Shown here piece after piece: positions 50,214-60,485 of a stretch of 64,000 bases of DNA. Numbering within the stretch: the stretch's first letter is position 1; the number at the start of each line of letters is the position of its first letter. The position numbers and the translations under genes were made by a program. The notes beneath the pieces were generated by a model. The model was not told where the DNA came from. It saw only the letters and a list, made by a program, of their open reading frames with translations, and ran no database searches. This DNA comes from Diphasiastrum complanatum. Its lineage: Eukaryota; Streptophyta; Lycopodiopsida; Lycopodiales; Lycopodiaceae. The DNA is taken from the NCBI GenBank assembly GCA_029204225.1, contig CM055097.1, positions 30,347,785 through 30,411,784 on the forward strand. Direction: 5' to 3'.

Positions 50214-51353
50214 TCAAAACTTGCGTAATCGGTTGTCATTCACCGGAGTATCAAATCCACCCAAGTGCTCAAGAAGTACTATGCCATAGTTTAGGATTTT
50301 CTTCACTTTATACGGGCCTTCATCGGTAAACTTCAATTTTTCCTTGATCAGCTTGGTTTTGTATATCAATGTGAGATCTCCTGCTTTTAGATCTTTTTTG
50401 TGCAATCGACGATCGTGCCATGCCTTGCGGCGAGCTTTCTCTACTGCTAACACATGAACTGCCATCAATCGGGTTTCACATAATTTGTGCAACGCTTCAT
50501 GACGGAGTTGTAAAGACTTATCATCATTTAATCATTCCATTGCTGCTATGCGTAGAGATGGGATTAAAAATTCAATCGGCATGATAGCATCTTGACCATA
50601 AACCAGTTGAAAAGGTGTTTGATTTGTACTATTTTTGTAAGCAGTTCCGAATGCCCATAACGCTGCATACAGTTTATGTTTCCAATCAGACCGACTCGCT
50701 TCAACTATCTTTGTCATAATGGTGCAGAGAATCTTATTGGAAGATTCAGCTTGGCCATTCCCTCTGGGATAGTAGGGAGTACTAAATCTATGTATCACAA
50801 AAAAATCTTCCAGTAAACACTTTATTGTTTGATTAACAAAGTGTGTACCCCGATGACTGACAATCTCGATCGGACATCCAAATCTGATTATAATATTTTC
50901 ATAGAGAAACTTGACCGTAGACTTTGCATCAACAACTTTGACAGCTTTGGCTTCAACCCACTTGGTCATATACCCATTTTTCAAACAGTGCGTGCAATAA
51001 AACTGGATGCAAGGGTTCATAATTCTGTCGAGTAGGCCGCCATGCTCGCTGGCAAACATCACATGTCTGAATAAAATTTTTTGTGTTCTTATGAAGCGTA
51101 GGCCACCAACAACCTGATTGCAAAAGTTTGCGAACAGTAATATCTGTAGAGAATTGTCCTCCCCCATGCCATCATGTGAAAACATGATTAAATCTAGGAC
51201 TTCATGCGATAAAACACATCCACGATGATAAAATTGTCCTACAATCAATCGATAAGATTCAGCCTTATGAATCAATTGTCTCTTTTGTACCTTTGTCAAG
51301 GAGTCATTTGGTTGTCCTAGCATCAGGTACTCAACAATATATCCGCTGCTCAC
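50214..51353 (-). pseudogene. Gypsy integrase (broken)
   Basis: In element order: HKAESYRLIVGQFYHRG, a degraded zinc-binding region (HVMFASEHGGLLD, FYCTHCLKNGY), KWVEAKAVKVVDAKSTVKFL of the core, FGCPIEIVSHRGTHFVN where active copies have SDxGTxF, and FSTPYYPRGNGQAESSNKIL with the catalytic Glu. So the second catalytic Asp has become His. The C-terminal domain continues in the ORF 50492-50214 (KARRKAWHDRRLHKKDLKAG, VKKILNYGIVLLEHLGG). A stop separates the two parts. No chromodomain. Confidence 0.83.
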
Positions 51354-51359
51354 TCAGGA

Positions 51360-51830
51360 GCTTCGACGTAGAACAATGCAGCATCTGGTAGTTCATCATC
51401 CACTTTAGTGTTAACTGGTGCGGATTCGATTCATGAAACGTGATCGGCTAGATAACGTTGCTTGACCTTTCGAACCACAATTTGAAAGTCAAATTCAGTC
51501 AATAACAATAACCATCTTGCAATACGTCTAGTATTGCACGTCTTGTTTACCAAGTAAAGTAACGGTTGATGATCCGTATAAAATGCAAAGTGCATTTCCA
51601 TTGTAAGCTATTTGCTTGCAAATCGTATAGGATAATCCTTCTTATAATCACCTGGCTGCGTCAAAACTGATCCAATGGTGTATTTTGAGACATCTCTATG
51701 AACATGAAATTCTATCGTCCAATCTGGAGAATGTAGTATTGGTGCAGAAGCTAATGTTTTTTTTTAACTTTTCAAAGGCTTCTAACGCTCTACTGTCCAA
51801 ATAGGAACAACAGTCAGTTTGTATATAGGT
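51360..51830 (-). pseudogene. Gypsy RNase H (broken)
   Basis: Frames with stops give HFAFYTDHQPLLYLVNKTCN, RRIARWLLLLTEFDFQIVVR and QRYLADHVS, the second half of a gypsy RNase H with its conserved TDHQPL. The first half is more degraded. Confidence 0.75.
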
Positions 51831-52911
51831 CATGCTAAATCCACAAAGAAGATAATAAAAATACGATAGTAGTTCTCATGACTCATAAACACATAAACTC
51901 CACGAATCGTTGTTGGCGGTGGCAATTCCACAATAATCTTGATCTTAGAATAATCTGTGGCAATGCCAAGCCTTGATATCACATGTCCAAGCACAACTCC
52001 GTGGGAAATCCATATCTGGCATTTTTCTGGATTTAGAGAAATCTGATATTTGCGACATCTTTCAAATACTTTCTCCAATCAATCCAGGTGGTCTGTATCT
52101 ATACTATATGGACTCCTAGGTCATCCAAGTAAATTTCAAGAAATTTCCGTAGATAATCTTTAAAAGCAAATTGCATTACTCTTTGGAACGAACTTGGTGC
52201 ATTACAGAGTCCAAACGACATTACTTTGTAAGCATAGGTGTCCCATTCTGTTGCAAAAGCAGTTTTGTGGCAATCTGCAGGTGCAATCTTAACCTGGTTG
52301 TAACCACTAAATTCATCTGAGAAACTATAAGCTTCTGCTCCAGCAAGGCGATCCAAAATGCTTTCAGTAATAGGTAACGAAAAGTGATCCTTTCGCGTCA
52401 CTTTGCTCAACTCTTTGAGATTCACACAGATTCACAATTTCTCATTCTTCTTAGGAACAATGACAATCGGTGAGATCCATTCGGTATGCTCGATCTCATA
52501 AATGAAATCGGCGTCAAACAATCTCTGAAGCTCTTTCTTTATTAGGTCTGCAACATTAGGATTACAACGATAGAACTTTGTAACCTTTGGAATTGCATCA
52601 TGTACTAAAGGTATGGTATGTTCAATCACTGATGTCGGAATACCCTTTAGATCTTGATAAGTCCAAGCAAAGCAATCCTGATATTTAATAAGTAACATGC
52701 GGAGTGCTTGATATTGTTCAGGAGTAGGTTGTGATTCAACTTGTAAAATCTTTTTCGGTTCTCCTGGTTCAGCAAGATTCATTGGCTGTGTCCTAGTTGG
52801 GCCATCGTAAACCTCTTTTGATTTTGGCACATGTTCTTTAGGTTCACGATGCGCTTTAGGTAACATGATAACCACATCATTCAATGTATAACGTTTAAAA
52901 TGCTCGGGCAT
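51831..52911 (-). pseudogene. Gypsy reverse transcriptase (broken in three frames)
   Basis: From 52911: a linker, then EQYQALRMLLIKYQDCFAWT and EWISPIVIVPKKNEKL. From 52425: LKELSKVTRKDHFSLPITES, FSGYNQVKIAPADCHKTAFA, FGLCNAPSSFQRVMQFAF, and EIYLDDLGVH with both catalytic Asp. From 52078: MEKVFERCRKYQISLNPEKC and VVLGHVISRLGIATDYSKIK. The fingers-palm-connection order is complete. It matches the older plus-strand relic at 10.0-10.8 kb. Confidence 0.86.
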
Positions 52912-52917
52912 ATCATG

Positions 52918-53409
52918 CTAAACGGCATCCGCTTGTTCCTTTTCGAAAGGACTTGTCTTAGATCTTCGCATCGCCTTCTTAGCAGGAATTGATTGTGGAG
53001 GTGATGACTTTCGAGATGATGATGTCTTGCTAGAATTCTGACTTGTAGAATCATCCTCAACTTTTCCTTTGCCTTTATCTAGTAAGGGTGGCACATTCGC
53101 TGAATCAATCTTTTGAGGAGAATTTTCCCATTTCAGGATCATAGTATAATGTTGCTTAGCTTTTTTCTTTGTCATTGATCCTGTGATCCTATCTTCCTTC
53201 AATATAACTGCTTTAGGCGGTTTTATTGTTGGTTCGTCAGGAACATTATGTACTCCAAATCTGGTCGGATCCATATGATTGAGAATCTGCTCATCTGTAA
53301 GTCCTGCATTATCATCATAAGTCAAGGCATGACTCACAGGTATGAGATCATCTTCAATCGGATCTGGTATAGGTCTCGTTGATATCCAGGCTACATTCAA
53401 CACACACAA
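52918..53409 (-). pseudogene. Gypsy polyprotein segment upstream of RT
   Basis: A hydrophilic segment (NHMDPTRFGVHNVPDEPTIK, then a Lys/Ser-rich tail SSQNSS-like and KAMRRSKTSPF) in the element's orientation. A protease core (D[TS]G) is not visible, and no gag lies further right, so the element is 5'-truncated near 53.4 kb. Confidence 0.55.
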
Positions 53410-53803
53410 ACTCTAATATTTGCTAGTTGTGGAAGTGAACATAAGACATAAAAAATGATAAGAGAGCAGCATCTAACAGAACAATAAGACAAAGTAGCAG
53501 AATACATACACATATATTATTTTGAACACAATAAGGCAATGGATTGATTCAAAAAATAAAGAATACAAGTTAGGAAAATGACAAGCACATGACAATTGCA
53601 ATAGAAAAAACATACTCAAAATTAGGTCTTAGTTTTGTAATGGTTATGATGATTTGATAACTTATTTTGGCTCTCTATTTAAGTCTAATTGATGTGATAA
53701 CATCTATAGTGTCTGCTGATTAATTACAATGATCATCCAATTTCGAATGCTTGTTTGCTTGATACATCATAATCAAAAATTATATGATCATTATAGAATA
53801 TGA

Positions 53804-53804
<1 letters not shown>
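53410..53804. other. AT-rich flank, no gene seen
   Basis: Non-coding sequence between the truncated gypsy element and the CA microsatellite. Confidence 0.5.

Positions 53805-53892
<88 letters not shown>
53805..53892. repeat. (CA)n microsatellite, 44 units
   Basis: An uninterrupted CA run of 88 bp. Confidence 0.97.
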
Positions 53893-53893
<1 letters not shown>

Positions 53894-54009
53894 TCATAGA
53901 GACGTCGAGCTTTGCGTTTTGAGGTGGATCTTTTTGGTGATCAAGGTTGTCGCTATTCCATGTGAGTGGTAGTCGTGACTATCACTATTTGGACAAGTGA
54001 TGAGTGTGG

Positions 54010-54395
54010 CTACTGTCATTGTCAAAATAGTTGCACAATGCAGTAACTAGCTGATATAGGTGACTAACTTTGTTTAGAGTAGTACCATCATGTCAACAAG
54101 ATAGTCGACAATTTGTCAATTCCAATCGACGTCACATGGGATGGAGTTGAGTGTGATAAGGGTTTGAATGTTTGATTTGATAGTTGTTCGAATCAAATGT
54201 TCGAGCATTTGTCAGTTAATAGACTCAATACTTCTTTGATAGTTGGATCTTCCTTGATATTATGATTGTTGCATAGATACTGTCTTCGATTCTTGTGTAT
54301 TTTTGTAGAATGTGTGTAAATATGCCGCAACATGAATGAATCTAGATTAACAATGGGATTTAGGGAGAGAATGAATAAATTGAACACTGCCTAAT
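54010..54395 (+). repeat. LTR-like direct repeat, copy 1
   Basis: Shares order and sequence with 58635-59032: GTTGCACAATGCAG, TAACTAGCT, GTCGACAATTTGTCAATT, TTCTTGTGTATTTT, and CAACATGAATGAATCTAGATT followed by ATGGGATTTAGGGAGA. The copies are about 70-75 percent identical by eye, same strand, 4.6 kb apart. Probably the 3' part of an LTR whose end is near ...GAACA at 54387. Confidence 0.65.
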
Positions 54396-54419
54396 CTGGA
54401 TTAATGAATGCCTTGATCT

Positions 54420-54660
54420 TCAGACTAAGTGATGCACAAAATATGTTGTGTGCATCAACTCTCAATGCCTTGGTGAATACATCTGTTGTCATGAATGAAA
54501 TCTAGAGTTGGCCGATAAGGCAATGACACTTTGATTATCACATAATAGAATTGTCGGAGCATATTGCTTTAGAGAGCAAATTCAAATTTAATGACATCTT
54601 AGCCAAAGCTTTTCCATTGTCAGTTGTTGTATGTTTGTTATTGCAGCTGGTAGCCAACAT
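54420..54660 (-). pseudogene. Copia RNase H relic
   Basis: On the minus strand DNQSVIALSANSRFH is readable, close to the copia RNase H motif CDNQSAIALSKNPVFH. Stops and frame changes surround it. About 60 residues can be followed. Confidence 0.6.
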
Positions 54661-55800
54661 CAATATGAGAGATTCTTAACTTGTGGCATACAAAGGGCTA
54701 AGATTGAGAGTTGCATTATTTGAGCATAGAAAATACATTGATATATAAAAACCAATTTCAAGAAAATTTTGAAGGAGGTTGACTTTTAAAAATTTGACAT
54801 TGATTATTATGTAGGAAAATCAATGCTCATCAAAATATCTAGAGAAAACAAAATATTAAGTCTTCTAGTAATGTAAGATTCATTGACTCAATAAGGTAAT
54901 TCAATTAAGGTAGACAATATGTAAGATTCATTGATCTCAATTAAATAATCTAAAATGGTAGAAAGTTTTGATATTGTCACTTTAAAATTACTACATGCTT
55001 ACTAGGAGATATGAAGGTTATAGGTAATACTATGTTGAAATTATAAGAGAATAATCTTGGAGCAATTTTTTTCCCATAGAAGGCTTGTGAGAATTTTTTT
55101 CATCCTAAAGCTGGATATGAGTAGATTTGTGGACAGTTTGTTTGCTAACTTTTGACAATTTTAGTGACATATTCTATTATTTCAGAGATTCTAAGCGTTA
55201 AAGAGCCTTGAGTTGTGGAATTTTGATGTCAACAATCCTAAAGAAATGACCATCTTCCAAAAAATGTAGGATTCTAGGGTGAAGACAGTTCACAAGCATT
55301 GGCCCTAGTCCCAAATCATGATCTACTCATGCTACTACCATCTATCACATTGTGCCTTCAATGTGGTCATGATCACGTTTGGACTTTAACGGGGGTACTC
55401 TCTTTTCCAAACAAAGTATGTCATATCTTATACCATTCAATCCAATATGCTAGCCAAATTGAAAGGCAAAAAGGGGGGGAGGCTTTTGAACGTATTTGCA
55501 CCTTGCAAATTCAAAACTTAATTGTGAGTAGCAAATTGTGCCATGTGTGTTTAATTTAATTGGTATTCATGTGGTGTGATGGTTTATCTTACTTGAGTCG
55601 GGTCCTTGCTAGCATGTGGGCATAAATTTTCTAATTACAATCGGTATATATTTACCATATTGATCTAGCTGAATTTATCTTAATTTTATCATCCTACTAG
55701 CTAAAATTAACGTCAAATTTCATTAGTTAGAGGATATTAATCGACAAAGACAACCTTCTTCAAAGAGCAACAAGACTCCAAAAATATACATTTTAGAGGG
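54661..55800. other. No gene or element recognised
   Basis: AT-rich sequence with short chance frames only. Confidence 0.5.
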
Positions 55801-55824
55801 AAACTCCATGGAAGTTTCTAATGC

Positions 55825-56165
55825 TAGAAATTGGATAGCTCAGAGGCTGAGATTTCTCGGTGCATACAAATTACGTTTATCGAATTCAGGCAGATCAGGT
55901 CTACCTTACTTGATCACAGCTTCAAAGTCGCTAAATCTATGCAATCGATTCCATAGCCATGCACAAAATTATAGTGAATTAAATTTTAACTTTGTGGAAG
56001 CGTTGAACTAAATGAAATGATTAGAGAAAAAATCGAGCAGTGCTATCAGTCATACAAAACGATAAAATCTACAAAAACAATGAATCTGCAAGTAGGAATC
56101 AGTTTGAATATGCAATCACCTTACACAAACTAAATTGCTGGAACAATGATGGATTACTATTGCTC
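55825..56165 (-). mobile_element. Copia LTR end/leader, inverted copy
   Basis: Reverse-complement partner of 43615-43952, sharing for example GATTCCATAGCCATGCACAA and ACAATGATGGAT. The match stops at the point where the other copy enters its primer-site array; no TGGTATCAG is left here. The open frame 55808-56011 mirrors one in the other copy and both are chance frames. Confidence 0.65.
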
Positions 56166-56439
56166 TATTGATTAACATATCTGTCAAATTTTGCATGATT
56201 GTCACAAATGGCTAATAATCCACACTCTTCATGGTTGTCCCCGACACCTACCCATGCATTCTACTAAGTTAAAAAAATATTCTAAGCACTTGTCTAAATA
56301 TTGATTGTTTGACTCGATCCTTATAAGTTCGTTGTTTTTTCTTTTTTTGGGAGAGAAGTTCAATCACATTCGCTGTGTCTCCAACAAGGAGGTATCAAAG
56401 TAGGTTCAAATTATCTATTTGGATGAATCTAGGCCTACC

Positions 56440-56990
56440 ACATTGGAAAGCTTTATGAATACCATTGAGGTACATACAAGCCATTAAGCACTATGCTTTG
56501 TGTTACGATGGAAATTCAAAGGATGCATTAATCTTGAAAGCCTATTCTGACCCAGATTGGGCTGGAGACGTGGATACCAAAAAATCCTATGGCTACCTAT
56601 GCTTTCTTGCAAGAAGACCCATTTCATGGAACAGTTGAAAGTAGAAATGCATTTCTTTGTCCTCTACCAAGTGCAAATATGTTGCAGCCACCTCTACAGT
56701 CAAGGAAATTATTTGGCTTACAAGATTACTCCAGGATCTGAAATTTTAGTAGATTAGACCAACAATACTCCATTGCGACAATCAGCGCTAATAACTCTTT
56801 CTCTGAATCCATGAACTCACTCTAGAACTAAGCATATCGAAGTTTAATTTCATTTTCTAAGAGAGAAGGTTCAGAATAAGAATGTCAAATTAAGTTACTA
56901 TCAAGCTGATAATATGTTGGTTGATATTCTAACATAATCATTGTCTAAACTTAGTTAGTATGTTAACTTTTTATTCAAATTCCTAATAGT
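56440..56990 (+). pseudogene. Copia RNase H relic next to a 3' LTR
   Basis: Frames give HYALCYDGNSKDALILKAYS followed by DPDWAGDVDTKKSYGY, PISWNS, then STKCKYVAATSTVKEIIWLT. These are the successive copia RNase H motifs (YSDADWAGD, SxSSTEAEYxA). Stops replace codons in the SWxSKKQ region. It lies 5' of a PPT and LTR start. Confidence 0.8.
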
Positions 56991-56995
56991 AAGCT

Positions 56996-57240
56996 TAAGG
57001 AGGAGTGTTGGAGTTTAATGTTACTCCTACTCACCTAACTCTATCTTTTGAGTACTCTTGTACATTGTAAATGCTCACTCTCTACAACAGCCTATAGAAC
57101 TGAATTGTTATTAGTGATAGTCTATAATTTTACACACATATTTGAACAATTTGCAAAAATACACAAATATTCAAAGCAGAGCAGTCCAAGACTCCACATT
57201 CGAGTTCAAAGTCAAGCTATCAACCAATGAACAATATCGA
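56996..57240 (+). mobile_element. PPT and start of a copia 3' LTR
   Basis: TAAGGAGGAG (56996-57005) is followed by TGTTGGAGTTTAATG at 57006, a standard PPT plus LTR start. A CTTTTGAGTACTCTTGTACA block follows. The LTR end is not identifiable; 57240 is arbitrary. Confidence 0.65.
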
Positions 57241-57980
57241 ATTAACATGATCGCCACTATCGACTATGGGTAGTCGACACTGTCGACTGTCCACTATTGG
57301 CATTGTAGAAGTATTGACACTATTTAAATATTGATTGTTGAATGGTGACAACTATCAAATGGTATCACTCAAAATGGAGCTCTTTCTCTACCAAATCTAA
57401 AATAGAATATACATGTCACCATTCAAACATGCCATTGTATAGTAACAATAATTGCTCACTCATGTCTGTATAACTACTCACTATCACGCCTATCACATGC
57501 AGTTCAACTTAGACTCTTCTTGTAAACACTTACATTGTGTCTAACACACCAGTCCACAAGAATGAATTAGACGACAATATCCTCCAAAGTGAATTAATAT
57601 ACATGAAAAATATATGAATGGTACAGAAAAATAATAAAAAACTAGTCTAATGAGATAATGAATTATAAGAGAGAGATTACCATTCATAATAGTGAAAAAC
57701 TCTAGAATACTGTTGAACAATCTCTTGAGGATATGAAGCTCCATGATTGCTCATCTTCTTGGATCATGACACAAAGTATTGCCACTTTCGTATCATCACG
57801 GATGACAATAAGAGCTACTGCTTGGTTGGCTTGAAGGTCTTTTGTCAACATAATAAATTATGTGGACAAACTCTTATAGTACTCCACACACTTCCTTTGA
57901 AGTCCTTAGATGATGAGGGTATCAATTGAACTCATTGGAAGATGCCATACAGATGTGTCTATGATCAAACGATGGTTGTC
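57241..57980. other. No gene recognised
   Basis: It includes GTCGACACTGTCGACTGTCCAC near 57270, a cluster of GTCGAC palindromes also seen scattered at 54.1 and 58.8 kb. No supported coding region. Confidence 0.45.
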
Positions 57981-57989
57981 TCTTTTAAG

Positions 57990-58545
57990 TGAGATAAAAA
58001 AAAAATTCAATAAATTTTTGACCATGACGAGTTAGAACCTATGACATCAAGTATACATCATATGTTATATTTGATACAAAGGGACTTCTATTGGCCAAAA
58101 TTAAAACATTTTATAGAATCTTATGTGTTACATTGTGACGAGTGCCAACATAATAATTTGAACACTTAAAGGTCGGAGATTTATTGCATCCCTACTAAGT
58201 GGTGGGATAGTATATCAATGGATGTTATAGTTGGTTTACCACATATGAATAAAGAAAATGATGCTATTTGGATCATAGTTGACTAGTTAACAAAATTAGC
58301 TATGTTCATTATGATAAAAACTACAGTGAAAGCATCTAAATTAGCTCAAATATTTATGTCTATTTATATTATATGGATTGCCTTCAAGTATTGTGAATGA
58401 TCGTGACCCGATGCTCACAAGATGGTTGATAGTAGTATTTAATACGTTAGAAACTTCCTTGAGCATGGGTTCATCAACCAATTATCCAAATCCTGATGGT
58501 TAGATAGAAAGAACTAATCACACAATGGAATGCCTTGTAAGAGAA
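57990..58545 (+). pseudogene. Gypsy integrase relic
   Basis: LIQRDFYWPKLKHFIESYVL and HCDECQHNN are the zinc-binding region. They are followed by WDSISMDVIVGLPHMNKEND (first catalytic Asp), LTKLAMFIMIKTTVKASKLA, and a degraded core. Three or more stops. Related in type to the chromovirus integrase at 5.1-5.4 kb (MDFVVGLP, TKTTVKALELAQLF) but too decayed for a closer link. Confidence 0.78.
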
Positions 58546-58634
58546 AGCCTTATGAGCTTCTAGTATGTTACTTATGGGCCTTTTATGAGTTCCTTACAAG
58601 TTATTTGTAGGCTCTTTACGTGTTCCTTACAAGG

Positions 58635-59032
58635 AGCGATCATAGCTATAGTCATTATCAAATTAATTGCACAATGCAGATGCTAGTTTAGATAAGTAAC
58701 TAGCTTAATTTAGAGTGGTATCATGCTAGTTGAAACAATCGACAATTTTGTTGATTTGAGCTGGAGTTGAAACGGTTTGTCAATTTGAATTGGATTTGAA
58801 ACAGTGACAATTGTCGATTCGAGTTAGAGTCAAAACAGTCGACAATTTGTCTATGATAGTTCGATTGTCGAGACTCCCTCGGTAGTTTGACTTGACAATT
58901 TGACTGTTGCGTAGATATTTGTTTGTGATTCCCTTGTATTTTAGTAGACTGTGTAACAATGCGAGTAAATAGCAGCAACATGAATTAATCTAGATTAAAT
59001 ATGGGATTTAGGGAGACAAGTAATAAATCCAA
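58635..59032 (+). repeat. LTR-like direct repeat, copy 2
   Basis: Partner of 54010-54395. It ends ...AATAAATCCAACA before CGTGGTTTG, giving a plausible LTR 3' end CCAACA. Confidence 0.65.
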
Positions 59033-59269
59033 CACGTGGTTTGAGAAAACATCTATTTTTTCTATTGTGATTTCACATTATCCATTACTTTATCTATGGA
59101 AAACTAGTGAGGTAAGTAGTTTTACCATAAGGACTCAACAAATTACATGTCTAAAATCTAAGAAGAACCAAAATCTATATCTCATGCATGTTCATGCTCT
59201 AGTGGGTTTATATTTATCCTTCTATTTGTGCATTATGTTACTCCTTGCAAGAGTGTAAGCATTTCAAAA

Positions 59270-59600
59270 ATGTAACTACTCTATCTCCCTCTCTAAATGA
59301 GAGCACATGCTTCTCAAAATCAACATCAAAAGATTTGTTAAATAACCATTCACCACCTAGAAGTATGTCTATGCATGCTGAATCTAAAACATGAAAATCA
59401 ACTAGTTTTTATAGTCTTAAATCAAAACTAAGAGCTTTGGTACTTTGACTTCTCAAATCTCCAACTATGCTTCTAAAGCTGGATATAACTTATATCTATG
59501 ATTGCTGTGGCTTTAATTTTTCTAGATTGAGTTTCTACACAAGATGAGAATTAATAAAATTATGAGTTGAACCATTGCCCACTAGGATACTAATTCATTA
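59270..59600 (-). pseudogene. Gypsy protease relic
   Basis: On the minus strand NGSTHNFINSHLV, where active gypsy proteases have DSGSTHNFI, is followed after a stop and a gap by DFHVLDSACIDILLGGEWLF and FEKHVLSFREGDRVV, the usual C-terminal part. The active-site Asp is Asn here. The strand is opposite to the integrase relic at 58 kb, so it belongs to another copy. Confidence 0.7.
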
Positions 59601-60300
59601 TGCCTATCAAATGAAATCAATTCTACTAAAGAAACATTCCATTCATAATCAATTAGGTCAATTTCCAGTTTTAGATTTAATTAAACATCTCAATCACTTG
59701 AGATGCTTTCATTCTACATAGTCTCATAACATGTCCATGCTTATTGAAAATTAAATAAAGATTCAATTTTGGCCATTTGATTCAGCTCAACAAAATATTT
59801 GATTTGAGTTTTCTCATGAACTCATCTCTTTCTTTTCTTTGGTCTAGATGTCAATGAAGTAGTTTTAAATTTCTTCTAGGATGCCACCATTGGGGAATCA
59901 TTGGCTTTCATGATTTGCATAAATATTATCAAAAGATTGAAGCACATTTCACCTATATTTGTTTCTAATAATCCATTGGAAAATCTAGGATGAGGTACCA
60001 GAGAGCCTATTTAGAATTGAATGATGGAACCTTATTCTATAAATCCATATATTTTTGAAAATAAGAGCTCAAACTCTTTGTCCCCATTTTACAGTTGATA
60101 AATTTATATTAGTAATCTGAATAATTTGCAACCACAAATGACCTTTTGAATGTTTCCATGAGTTCTTTCCACATAGAGGATTTAGATTGTAGATAATGTC
60201 ATCATGACATAGACTTAATATGGTAATACAAAACCACAAGTTTTAGTTTTTTGTCTGTAGAAATCCCATATAGACTGAAGTAACTATTCCATTTTGTCAA
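59601..60300 (-). other. Possible gypsy gag remains, unresolved
   Basis: Upstream (minus sense) of the protease relic, where gag should be. Fragments such as WKHSKGHLWLQ suggest coding ancestry but no domain can be named. Confidence 0.3.
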
Positions 60301-60306
60301 TTAGTC

Positions 60307-60485
60307 ATCCACGACCACATGTGATCCTCCTAGGTTTTGAAAATACATAGTAGATGGTCAATTTTGATCCTCTTGAGTTTGAAAACACGTAGTAGATGGC
60401 CGAGTCTGATCCACCATGGGTTTTGAAGATGCGATTGTATGATTAACTCGTGGGCGAGTCTGATCTTCCTGGGTTTTGAGAATAT
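60307..60485. repeat. Short degenerate tandem repeats
   Basis: About three or four copies of a unit like GTAGATGGNCGAGTCTGATCC followed by TCCTGGGTTTTGAAAACA, with variable spacing. Confidence 0.7.
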
